Below, piece by piece: positions 1 to 5,723 of a stretch of 7,821 nt of DNA. The stretch is taken from NCBI GenBank assembly GCA_003224075.1, contig QHYF01000309.1, positions 1-7,821 of the forward strand, written 5' to 3'. The stretch is from Acidobacteriota bacterium (lineage in GTDB: Bacteria > Acidobacteriota > Terriglobia > Acidiferrales > UBA7541). The notes under the pieces are model-generated. The model was not told the origin of the DNA. It saw nothing but the letters and a program-made list of their open reading frames with translations, and made no database searches. A program made the position numbers and the translations under genes. The first letter of the stretch is position 1; every line of letters begins with the position of its first letter.

Positions 1-83
1 CAGAGACCGCTAGGAGGGCACTGGAAGCCCACTAAGGTTCATGTGAGCGGGCTGGGCCAGGTGCGTTCGCGAGGCGCATTTCC

Positions 84-103
84 AAGTTAACATAATATAA
101 CTT
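84..103. promoter_or_regulatory. Inverted repeat over the -10 box (possible operator)
   Basis: AAGTTA (84-89) and TAACTT (98-103) are perfect inverted copies separated by 8 bases. The pair straddles the -10 hexamer of the leftward promoter. A repressor dimer bound here would block RNA polymerase. The arms are only 6 bp and the sequence is AT-rich, so chance symmetry is possible. Confidence 0.3.
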
Positions 104-120
104 ATGGGACGCGATGTCAA
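92..120 (-). promoter_or_regulatory. Near-consensus sigma-70 promoter reading leftward
   Basis: On the minus strand a perfect TTGACA (-35, plus positions 115-120) is followed after exactly 17 bases by TATTAT (-10, 92-97), five of six matches to consensus. Transcription would start near position 85 and run out of the window on the left, so the gene it serves is not visible. The local sequence is much more AT-rich than its surroundings, as expected of a real promoter. Confidence 0.6.
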
Positions 121-817
121 GCGGTATTTTGGGGATTTGCACAGGTTTCTTAGCGTAGGGCGCCTGTTGTTCTTCCCCCGAGAGGCGCCTTTCGGAGGAC
201 GAGGCCTGTCCGGCTGGCGCGGGGGGTGCGCCAGCCGGAACGGGGAAGCTGGCATTGGAGTTGGAGAGGACAAGGATTTGTCGAGCCGAACCGCGCGCTG
301 GCGAAAGCTGCTCTTTTTCCAGGGCGCGGCGGCGGAACAGGGCGGGTGAACGGCATCGTTGCGGTCGCGCGCGTTGCTCATCGTAGGGTCACGGCCGTGG
401 ATTGGTCCGGCGCGGCTCTGGGAATCCTCGCGGGATCGAAATGACAATCCCGTTTGCGTGGATTCGCGTTTTGTTGGAACTAACTCCTTCCAGGAGATGG
501 TGTTGTCTTGAAGGCACTTCCCTGCTGCGGGCCCACTGCACCTGGCTTAAGCGTCTTCCGTGAACGTCTCAAAATACGTGGCGGCGGGTACGCGCGACAT
601 GTGACGACATGCCGCCGCGAATCGCCCTCTGACGCCCCTTGTCGCTTGAAGAGCGTCTGGGATCGGGCGATTCTGTGGGCGTCTCGCGGGGATTCCTTGG
701 CTGGGACGAGACCTTCTGGGGACGATTGTTCAGGAGGGGCCCATAGCACGGGACACGATCTGGCAGCGGTCAGGGCCAGTCGGGCCGGGTCCGAAGGAGG
801 ATTCCACGAAAGGAAAA

Positions 818-1177
818 ATGGAAATGTGGACACTACTTAGCACTTCTCGGCGAAGCATGGAGTACGCCAGAAAACTGGCACAAAACTGGCTAGTTCGGTC
901 CGTGCTGATCACTCTGATCACCTGGTTTGGTGGTCCCACGCCCGGTGCCGCGCAGAATACGGGAAGCGCGACCACGACTCCCCCGATCGTCTACGTGAGC
1001 AACGGAGGCGGCGGGATCACGGAGGTCAACACGGCGAACAATTCGGTAATCGCCACAGCCCCGTTTCCCAGCAACTCCGGCCAAGTCGCAGGATTCTATC
1101 GCCTGCGCGGTGATCCGGCGCGGCATGGATTCCTTGCCACGCGGACGGTCAATGAGCAGGATCAGAACAGCCAATAG
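818..1177 (+). CDS. Truncated secreted YVTN-type beta-propeller protein
   Basis: A 119-residue product that begins like an exported beta-propeller protein. ATG at 818 has AAGGA four bases upstream and is followed by a second Met at codon 3; ATG at 857 is an alternative but has only weak ribosome-binding sequence. Residues about 14-46 form a signal peptide: Lys/Arg n-region, hydrophobic VLITLITWF core and a GAAQ cleavage region. Residues about 57-85 (IVYVSNGGGGITEVNTANN, then SVIATAPF) match the blade pattern of YVTN/NHL-like propellers, which normally repeat this unit many times. Here only one blade is present, after which the sequence becomes Arg-rich and unlike the family and stops at TAG 1175-1177. 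It is therefore probably a gene remnant. It is the only complete plus-strand gene candidate in the window. Confidence 0.45.
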   Translation: MEMWTLLSTSRRSMEYARKLAQNWLVRSVLITLITWFGGPTPGAAQNTGSATTTPPIVYVSNGGGGITEVNTANNSVIATAPFPSNSGQVAGFYRLRGDPARHGFLATRTVNEQDQNSQ

Positions 1178-1393
1178 TGCCCAGACCCGAGCCCCCACAC
1201 GGCCCCTCTCAGAAATTTCCACTGGGAGGGGCCGCCGCACCGCCTTAGCGATTCTTTGAATTCTGATTCGGGGGTGCTCCTGAGGGGAACCACTTCCCTG
1301 CTGCTTAACGGCCGCTTCCCTGCCAAGGGCAAGAGCTTCCTCGCCGCCTTCAGCGACTCAAGGACGATGATTTGAGCTGTTTTTCCGAACCTT
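1178..1393. other. Intergenic region between convergent genes
   Basis: This gap lies between the 3' end of the YVTN remnant and the 3' end of the HTH-TPR gene, so it should carry terminators for both. It holds one strong stem-loop (1200-1234). After the TAG at 1175-1177, the YVTN frame stays open to TGA at about 1373, giving a moderately protein-like stretch (VLLRGTTSLLLNGRF, then SFLAAFSDSRTMI). That could be residue of a longer ancestral gene, but no family was recognised. Confidence 0.35.
1200..1234 (+). terminator. Strong stem-loop after the YVTN remnant
   Basis: Bases 1200-1212 (CGGCCCCTCTCAG) pair with 1222-1234 (CTGGGAGGGGCCG) around the loop AAATTTCCA, giving 13 pairs including one G-U in RNA. 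It lies 23 bases past the stop codon at 1177, the right place for a transcription end. No run of T follows on either strand, so it is not a textbook intrinsic terminator; it may instead be an RNA-stabilising hairpin or a palindromic repeat. Confidence 0.4.
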
Positions 1394-3226
1394 TTAGTGC
1401 AGGCCGACCTTTGCGAGGAGCTGCGCGAAGCGCGGGTCGGAGCGAAGGGGGTCGGCCATGGGTTCGGTGCCGAGATAAACGAGGCGGTCGTTGCGCTCCT
1501 TGTAGGCTCGATCAAGCCAGTCGAGAGCCGTATGGTTGTCACCGAGGCCCAAGTAAACAGCAGCGAAGTAGAGCGAGGAAACGTAGCGCGATTGCGCGAG
1601 GCCGTGGAGGTCGGCGAGAGCTCTGCGAGCGCCGGCAGCATCACCGGAGAGAGCCAGCGCGTGTCCGTACAAGGCGATCATGACCGGATGGCCGCCGGAG
1701 AGCTTGCGCCCCAGGGAAAACTGCTCTAAAGCGTCCTTATACATTTTCTTTTCGCGAAGAGCGGAGCCCAGCCAAATGTATGCGAGCGGATAGCTAGGAT
1801 ATTGCTCGACGGTGCGGCGTGCCTGGGCAATCGCCGCGTCGTAGTTGCGCTGGTGATAATAGATCTCCGCGCGGACGGTATTGAACAGAGGGGAGACGGG
1901 ATCGAGGTCCAGCGTGCGGGAGTTTTCCTCCAGCGCCTGCGGCAGACGGTTGCGCGCAATACAGAAGTGGCCGTACCAGAGATGCGGGGTGGGGTTATTC
2001 GGTCCAAGGGCCAAAGCGCGCTGAAACTCCTGCTCCGCGACTTCGAAATTCCAGTCGTAGCTGAAGGAGACATTGGCGAGGACGGCGTGAGGCTCAGCGA
2101 GCAAAGGGTCAAGTTGGAGGGCGCGCTCGGCGGCTGCGCGGGCCTTGGGCTTGGCTTCGGTGGGTGACATATCGTCATAAGGCACCTGCCCGAGCAGAGC
2201 ATAGGAGCTGGCGAGACCCGCATAGGCGAGAGCGTATTGGGGATCTTTCTGGATCGCCTCCTGATAGGCTTCGATGCTCTTGCGGACGTCGCCGCGATTG
2301 GTCCAGTAGAAGCGGCCGCGGAGATAAGCATCGTATGCTTCCGGATTGACCGAGCGTATTGCGGTTCTGGAGGTGCTTGTTTCGGTAGCGGTGGCTAATG
2401 CCAGTTGAATCTGGCTTGCGACCGCGGCGCCGACTTCGTCTTGAACGAGCAGGATGTCGTTGAGGTCGCGGTTATAGGAATCGGCCCAGAGGTGTGTTTG
2501 GTCGCTGACCTGGATGAGCTGGACATCAATGCGCACGTGGTTGCCGTCGCGGCGCACGCTGCCTTCGAGCGCATACTGGACATCGAGTGCGCGGCCAATC
2601 TCCGGGAGCGGTTTCCCGGAAAGCCTATTGGAAGATTCGGCCGCAATCACGCCGAGACGATGCGGATCGAGATTGCCCAGCCGCGTGATCATCTCGTCGG
2701 TCAGGCCGGCGCTGAAGTAGTCCTGCTTGGGATCGCCGCTGAGATTCTTGAAAGGCAGGACCACGAGGCGAACTTTTTCCGGCGGCAGAATCCTGGGGTG
2801 AATCCAGCGGTAGACGCCATATCCGGCGAAGCACAGAACCGCTGCGGCAGCCGCGGCGAGAACGGGCCGCTTCCATTTCGGCGGCGAAGGCTGGACGGGA
2901 GGAACATCGATTTCTGCATCGTCGCCGTTCTCCGAACCCAGCAACACGTCTCCAACGTCCGGCTCGGGCTCGAAGGCGGCGTCGGCTTCGGGATCGTCTT
3001 TGGGCTGGCGCTTCTTGATCCAGTCGTCCAGCTCTTTCGCAAAGGCGTAAACCGTGGATTTTCTCAGGTGCTCGTGGCGATAGACGGGAAGCCCCTCGCT
3101 CCTCTCCCAGCGCTGCACGGTGCGGACTTCGCGGCCAAGATGGGAGGCGATCTCTTTCCAGGAAACCAGTTTCTTGTCTTGAAGGGCCGGCCCTTCGGGG
3201 CCCGGCGACGTTCGAGTTTCCGACAT
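1394..3226 (-). CDS. Membrane-anchored HTH regulator with TolB-like and TPR domains
   Basis: A 610-residue predicted one-component signal protein. Residues about 20-72 are a helix-turn-helix of excisionase/MerR type (SWKEIASHLGREVRTVQRWE, then GLPVYRHEH) likely to bind DNA in the cytoplasm. A Pro/Asp/Glu-rich linker (75-118) leads to a single membrane helix (about 120-141, Ala-rich). Residues about 150-280 match the TolB/FlgO-like N-terminal domain often seen in bacterial adenylate-cyclase-like and TPR proteins (VVLPFKNLSGDP, YFSAGLTDEMITRL, YALEGSVRRDG, HLWADSYNR, VQDEVGAAVA). Residues about 295-595 are tandem TPRs (AYDAYLRGRFYW, ALAYAGLASSYALLG, ALDWLDRAYKERNDRL). The layout recalls CadC/ToxR: DNA binding inside, sensing outside. 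Target and signal cannot be read from the sequence. ATG 3226 directly precedes the HTH segment; no clear Shine-Dalgarno. It is probably a chromosomal neighbour rather than part of the phage cluster. The domain reading is confident. Confidence 0.93.
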   Translation of the reverse strand: MSETRTSPGPEGPALQDKKLVSWKEIASHLGREVRTVQRWERSEGLPVYRHEHLRKSTVYAFAKELDDWIKKRQPKDDPEADAAFEPEPDVGDVLLGSENGDDAEIDVPPVQPSPPKWKRPVLAAAAAAVLCFAGYGVYRWIHPRILPPEKVRLVVLPFKNLSGDPKQDYFSAGLTDEMITRLGNLDPHRLGVIAAESSNRLSGKPLPEIGRALDVQYALEGSVRRDGNHVRIDVQLIQVSDQTHLWADSYNRDLNDILLVQDEVGAAVASQIQLALATATETSTSRTAIRSVNPEAYDAYLRGRFYWTNRGDVRKSIEAYQEAIQKDPQYALAYAGLASSYALLGQVPYDDMSPTEAKPKARAAAERALQLDPLLAEPHAVLANVSFSYDWNFEVAEQEFQRALALGPNNPTPHLWYGHFCIARNRLPQALEENSRTLDLDPVSPLFNTVRAEIYYHQRNYDAAIAQARRTVEQYPSYPLAYIWLGSALREKKMYKDALEQFSLGRKLSGGHPVMIALYGHALALSGDAAGARRALADLHGLAQSRYVSSLYFAAVYLGLGDNHTALDWLDRAYKERNDRLVYLGTEPMADPLRSDPRFAQLLAKVGLH

Positions 3227-3276
3227 CTTAGGGTGAGCCCTTGGAGTTCACTCAGTGTGCGGATTATACCCTAAGA
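3226..3276. promoter_or_regulatory. 9-bp inverted repeat spanning -10 box to start codon
   Basis: TCTTAGGGT (3226-3234) and ACCCTAAGA (3268-3276) are perfect inverted copies 33 bases apart. One arm overlaps the upstream edge of TATAAT, the other abuts and includes the first base of the ATG. Only one arm would be in the mRNA, so this cannot be an RNA hairpin of the gene's own transcript; it fits a two-site operator, perhaps for autoregulation by the encoded HTH protein. The autoregulation idea is inference. Confidence 0.4.
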
Positions 3277-3293
3277 ACGCGCCAGGTTCGCAA
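3263..3293 (-). promoter_or_regulatory. Promoter of the HTH-TPR gene
   Basis: A perfect TATAAT on the minus strand (plus 3263-3268) lies 36 bases upstream of the ATG at 3226, which would give a leader of roughly 30 nt. The best -35 match is TTGCGA (3288-3293) with a long 19-base spacer, so the promoter is probably weak or activator-dependent. It sits in the short gap between the coiled-coil phage gene and the regulator, giving the regulator its own transcription start. Confidence 0.5.
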
Positions 3294-3303
3294 GAGCGGC
3301 TCG

Positions 3304-3983
3304 CTAGTGCGCGACCTTGGCGGCAACAGCGCCGGCGGCGGCGCCAAGCAGAAACCATTTGGCGGCGCGACTGATGCGGCGCCAGGCGCTGCCGCCCCTG
3401 GCAAAGCGCAAGGCATCGTCGCGTTCGTGCACGAGAGCGGCGGTTTTCTTGCGCTCGTCGATTAGATCGTTCTGGGCAGCAGAGAGCTTGGCCTGGCAGG
3501 CCTTGCAGTCAAGAGCGAAGTCGTAGAGGGGCTTTAAGTCTTCGGCGGGGATGACGGCTGCCCCAGCCGCTGCCTTTTGGTTTTGCTGCGACGCTGAGGG
3601 AGCCGGGGTGCCGGCTTGGGCATTGTTGGCGGACGAAGCGCCGGCGATTCTTGTCGCCGGCGCGTTCGCCGCGCGGATGCGTGGTCAGCCTGAAGAGTAA
3701 TCGGCGCCGGGAGAGGAATTTCGTTTGCAAGGTTGCGAACGATCTGCGCCGGCGTGACGATGATGCGTTTTTCCGCGGCCAGGGCCGCGAGTGTTTGCAC
3801 GAGTTGCGTATCGCGGTCGTGCTGGCGCGCGCCGGCCGCAGCGAGAAGTTGCTTGGTTGCGGCGAGCTCGGCGTTCAGTTGCGCGCGGTCGCGCCGGTCC
3901 GCGCGCCAGCCTTCGACGAGAGCGACACATAGAATCACAGCGATTGCGATTGCCGCGAGCTTGATCAAAAGTTGTGAGGGCAT
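3304..3983 (-). CDS. Phage-type membrane coiled-coil protein, frameshifted
   Basis: Start is ATG 3983 with AGGT seven bases upstream. Residues 5-24 are a hydrophobic helix (LAAIAIAVILCVALVEG), followed by a charged Ala-rich coiled coil (about 27-75) and a Pro-rich linker (EIPLPAPITLQADHA). The start frame then becomes Arg/Pro-rich and stops at 3534. The sensible continuation lies in another frame from about 3685 to TAG 3304-3306: an Ala/Gln linker, DLKPLYDFALDCKACQAKLS, a second coiled coil (NDLIDERKKTAALVHERDDA) and a C-terminal membrane helix (WFLLGAAAGAVAAKV). The span is 680 bases, one short of 227 codons, so one base appears lost between about 3655 and 3685; sequencing error, mutation or programmed -1 shift are all possible. 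Next to the lytic transglycosylase it may act in lysis like an Rz-type spanin, but that role is a guess. Confidence 0.7.
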
Positions 3984-4063
3984 AAGCTGACCTGCAATTC
4001 CCTTTGTACGGGCGCGGCTGATATAATCTGCGCGCGGAAAATCCTGGGGCTTAAAAACCTGAA

Positions 4064-4507
4064 CTACAAATAATGCGAGCGCCGGGCGAGGACCTGGGCG
4101 GCGTAGGCGGGATTGGCGCCGCCGTTCCAGGCGAGCAGCGCGCGCGTGGTGTCGCCGGCCATGGCGTCAAATTTCTTGCGCAGGGCTTTGCAGCCGATGG
4201 CGAGCCCTTGCTCCGGATCGCAAAGCGCCGAAAGAAAGAGGGCCTCGAAGCCTGCTTCGCGCGCGACTTGTCCCATCACCTGCATCAATCCCCAAGAAAA
4301 GCCGCGCGCGTAGGCCTCGGTCGCGGAGACCTTGTTATTTGTATATAAGGGCGCGACGTATTTCGCGAAGAAAGCCGGTTCGTAGCGCATCGCCCAGGGG
4401 TTCCACGCGGACTCCTGTTCGACCACGGAGCAGACGAGAGCGGGATCGAGCGACTGCACGGAGGCGGCTTTGCGCGCCAGCGTCAGGAGTTGGGAAGGAG
4501 GGCCCAC
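4064..4507 (-). CDS. SLT-type lytic transglycosylase (phage endolysin-like)
   Basis: Predicted to cleave the MurNAc-GlcNAc bond of peptidoglycan, forming 1,6-anhydro ends. From the GTG at 4507, a 147-residue product consists of little more than one SLT domain: VVEQESAWNPWA with the catalytic Glu at about residue 32, SWGLMQVMG at about 72-79, and LLAWNGGANPAY at about 124-135, the three signature blocks of family 1 transglycosylases. No signal peptide is seen, typical of a phage lysin exported through a holin or packed in the virion. The frame can be extended to TTG 4543, but those extra 12 residues fall in a repetitive intergenic tract, while GTG 4507 has AGGA seven bases upstream. It lies between a small membrane protein and a coiled-coil membrane protein, consistent with a lysis module. 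It could alternatively be a tail-associated muralytic enzyme. Confidence 0.9.
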   Translation of the reverse strand: MGPPSQLLTLARKAASVQSLDPALVCSVVEQESAWNPWAMRYEPAFFAKYVAPLYTNNKVSATEAYARGFSWGLMQVMGQVAREAGFEALFLSALCDPEQGLAIGCKALRKKFDAMAGDTTRALLAWNGGANPAYAAQVLARRSHYL

Positions 4508-4510
4508 GGG

Positions 4511-4570
4511 GAAGTCCTGAAGTTGAAAAGTCAAGAAGTCCAAAGGTTTAGGAGTTCAAGAGATTTAGAC
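4511..4570. repeat. Degenerate AAGTC/AGTTCAA repeat tract
   Basis: About 60 bases of short imperfect repeats on the plus strand: GAAGTCCTG, AAGTTGAAA, AGTCAAGAA, GTCCAAAGG, GGAGTTCAAG. The unit length is roughly 9-10 bases and the tract is purine-rich and lower in GC than both neighbours. It fills the gap between the small membrane protein gene and the lytic transglycosylase and covers the upstream alternative start of the latter. Function unknown; it could be slippage-generated spacer DNA. Confidence 0.45.
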
Positions 4571-4577
4571 GCTCGTG

Positions 4578-4844
4578 CTAACTGTGGCCTTTGCCGTTCA
4601 AATCCACAAAGCGTACGAGCGGCGTTTCGTCCAGTTCAATTCCCTGGTGCGCGGCGATTTCTTGCAGCGCGTTGTAGATGTGCGGCAAATGGTTTGTGGC
4701 GATGTCGCGGACGAAGGCGCGCACGATTTCTTCGTTGCGCATGCGGCGATGCAACCAGCGCAGGAATAAAACAAATTGCACGAGCACCGGAACCAAAACG
4801 CTGAGAGAGCTGGAGGAAAAGAGGTGCACCTGCCGCCGCCCCAA
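4578..4844 (-). CDS. Small single-pass membrane protein in lysis region
   Basis: Up to 88 residues. A hydrophobic segment at about 12-30 (LSVLVPVLVQFVLFLRW) is followed by a basic stretch (LHRRMRN) and a soluble tail with VRDIATNHLPHIYNALQEIA and a conserved-looking end (VRFVDLNGK). The positive-inside rule would place the tail in the cytoplasm. One membrane span, small size and position just before a lytic transglycosylase would suit a holin or a holin accessory, but the ordered tail is unusual for a holin, and no family was named with confidence. The start is uncertain: TTG 4844 is the first codon after an in-frame stop and has no Shine-Dalgarno; GTG 4829 or even ATG at codon 35 are possible, the last removing the membrane segment. 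The stop is TAG at 4578-4580. Confidence 0.65.
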   Translation of the reverse strand: MGRRQVHLFSSSSLSVLVPVLVQFVLFLRWLHRRMRNEEIVRAFVRDIATNHLPHIYNALQEIAAHQGIELDETPLVRFVDLNGKGHS

Positions 4845-4879
4845 AACAAATGATCAAGTCAGGAGGAAGAGTCCGGGAG

Positions 4880-4914
4880 AAAAAATCCACTAAAGGGACA
4901 AAGTGAATTGTCCC
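4880..4914 (-). terminator. Terminator-like hairpin ending the protease gene
   Basis: On the minus strand GGGACAA and TTGTCCC (plus 4908-4914 and 4895-4901) pair perfectly over a six-base loop; the DNA then reads TTTAGTGGATTTTTT, with T3 straight after the stem and T6 at 4880-4885. The stem lies within the last codons and stop region of the aspartic protease gene (stop 4890-4892). The main T-run is displaced by about 9 bases, so termination may be partial, separating the protease pair from the lysis genes. Confidence 0.42.
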
Positions 4915-5369
4915 GCGGGACCGTTATAGAACAGATTACAGTTTTGCAGAACGTCCCGCCCGATAAGAACCAGTAGCCCTTGAGATGCCAAGGCCGCTCC
5001 CATTGCCCTTGGAGCATTCAAAGTGACAATCGGCGTGATAATTTGAACAGGGTAGACGTTGCAGGAGTGTTTCTCATGGCTCGCCGACTGCATATTGGCG
5101 ACGTCGATCACTGGCAGCCCTAAGTCCTTGGCCGTTTGCTCATCCACACAGGTGTTCGAGGCGCCCGTATCAATGAGCGCTAGACCGGACTTCGGTGCTG
5201 GCACGGTCTTACCCTGCGCCACGAGTCCCTTGCCAGCGTTTTGCTCTATCGTGAGAGACACCTGCAAAATGGGGCCGCGCAACTGTAAAGCTGTGGCGGG
5301 AGGCACCTGGATGACTTTGCCGTCCGGTGTCTTTGCCTGGGCCGCTATTTGACTGTGGAGGATTGGCAA
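4890..5369 (-). CDS. Retropepsin-like aspartic protease
   Basis: A 159-residue single-lobed aspartic protease, expected to work as a homodimer in which each chain gives one catalytic Asp. The signature ALIDTGASNTCVD has the catalytic Asp at residue 67 (DTGAS 67-71), and LLVLIGRDVLQNC at about 132-144 is the second hallmark, the hydrophobic-hydrophobic-Gly motif of the retropepsin fold (compare IIGR in viral proteases). The N-terminus (MPILHSQIAAQ...) aligns from memory with bacterial members of this family. TTG 5369 is chosen as start because GGAGA lies about eight bases upstream. It overlaps the end of the DUF5678-like gene by 25 bases, implying translational coupling. No signal peptide or propeptide is seen, so it probably acts in the cytoplasm; its substrate is unknown, and maturation of a phage protein or cleavage of its overlapping partner are guesses. 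Confidence 0.87.
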   Translation of the reverse strand: MPILHSQIAAQAKTPDGKVIQVPPATALQLRGPILQVSLTIEQNAGKGLVAQGKTVPAPKSGLALIDTGASNTCVDEQTAKDLGLPVIDVANMQSASHEKHSCNVYPVQIITPIVTLNAPRAMGAALASQGLLVLIGRDVLQNCNLFYNGPAGQFTLSL

Positions 5370-5608
5370 CTAAGAATCTCCAGCGTTAGCGCTGGCGCAG
5401 AAAATTCGATTTGCGCCTCAGAAGGACGTCGAATCAGCACACTCTTGAGCCCGTGCTGGACGGCGGCTCCTTCCAAAGCTTGTTCGAGCGTATCAAACGC
5501 ACCAGTAACCTGCTCCCCAGAGATGACCAGGAATCTGTCTCCATACTGCGCGAGCAGTTCATCTCGATGAGAATCCAAGTACTTGCGCTCTGTTTCCAAA
5601 GCTGCCAA
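5345..5608 (-). CDS. DUF5678-like small protein coupled to protease
   Basis: An 87-residue product whose first two thirds match the DUF5678 pattern as I recall it: ERKYLDSHRDELLAQYGDRF, then VISGEQVTGAFDTLEQALEGA and a C-terminal SVLIRRP. Members are small soluble proteins of unknown function, common near retropepsin-like genes. The frame can be extended to GTG 5671, but that start lacks a ribosome-binding site and the extra 21 residues have no family counterpart, while TTG 5608 has GAGGTG four bases upstream and a promoter-like element lies between the two. The last 25 bases overlap the aspartic protease gene, so the two are almost certainly co-translated and functionally linked. The tail after the domain (QIEFSAPALTLEILSCQ) is of a different character and may interact with the protease. 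GC content is visibly lower than in the flanking phage-like genes. Confidence 0.75.
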   Translation of the reverse strand: MAALETERKYLDSHRDELLAQYGDRFLVISGEQVTGAFDTLEQALEGAAVQHGLKSVLIRRPSEAQIEFSAPALTLEILSCQSSTVK

Positions 5609-5626
5609 CCTGCACCTCGCACCAGG

Positions 5627-5654
5627 AGTATAGCATTCCCTGGAGAACTTCCAA
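5627..5654 (-). promoter_or_regulatory. Extended -10 promoter for the DUF5678/protease pair
   Basis: On the minus strand TGCTATACT (extended -10; TATACT at plus 5627-5632) is preceded after 16 bases by TTGGAA (5649-5654, four of six to the -35 consensus). The predicted start of transcription falls about 10-15 bases before the TTG at 5608, leaving room for its Shine-Dalgarno. Together with the hairpin at 4880-4914 this would make the pair an independent transcription unit inside the cluster. Confidence 0.35.
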
Positions 5655-5723
5655 TCAAAGCGTTCTTGCACCGCGATGTGTCAAGTGCCGCCCTGACAGT
5701 CAAACGTAGCCTAAGGAGACCGA

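Larger units (their letters stand above)
1..817. other. Long stretch without a convincing gene
   Basis: About 800 bases with no reading frame that looks like a protein. Open frames exist on both strands (for example 10-447 minus and 508-840 plus), but their translations are rich in Arg, Pro and Ser, show no domain pattern and overlap one another, as expected from GC-rich DNA with few stop codons. The stretch does contain a strong minus-strand promoter at 92-120. Around 420-450 there is a segment reading AATCCTCGCGGG...CGAAATGACA, which resembles the short dispersed repeats that litter acidobacterial intergenic DNA; that resemblance is from memory only. No tRNA, rRNA or CRISPR pattern was seen. 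Confidence 0.6.

Noticed and set aside
10..447. 145-residue minus-strand frame
   Set aside because: Arg/Pro/Ser-rich translation with no fold pattern, and it runs across the strong leftward promoter at 92-120.
480..840. Overlapping frames on both strands of about 110 residues
   Set aside because: Low-complexity, Arg/Ser/Gly-rich translations with no recognisable motif; likely chance frames in GC-rich DNA.
1162..1644. 160-residue minus-strand frame
   Set aside because: Overlaps the C-terminal TPR coding sequence in another frame and is Ser/Arg/Thr-rich there; only its last part lies in non-coding DNA.
2405..3274. 289-residue plus-strand frame
   Set aside because: Antisense to the well-supported HTH-TolB-TPR gene; its length is explained by high GC codon positions of the real gene.
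3227..3303. Possible tRNA or attachment site at the prophage boundary
   Set aside because: No cloverleaf and no direct repeat matching the right side could be found; the gap holds only the promoter and inverted repeat.
4636..4890. Frame starting GTG 4890, overlapping the protease stop as TAGTG
   Set aside because: The stop/start overlap is attractive, but the translation degenerates into Arg/His/Pro while the alternative frame (4578-4844) gives a coherent protein.
5680..5710. TTGACA on the minus strand just upstream of GTG 5671 as a -35 box
   Set aside because: No reasonable -10 hexamer occurs 15-19 bases downstream; the extended -10 at 5627-5632 is too far from it.
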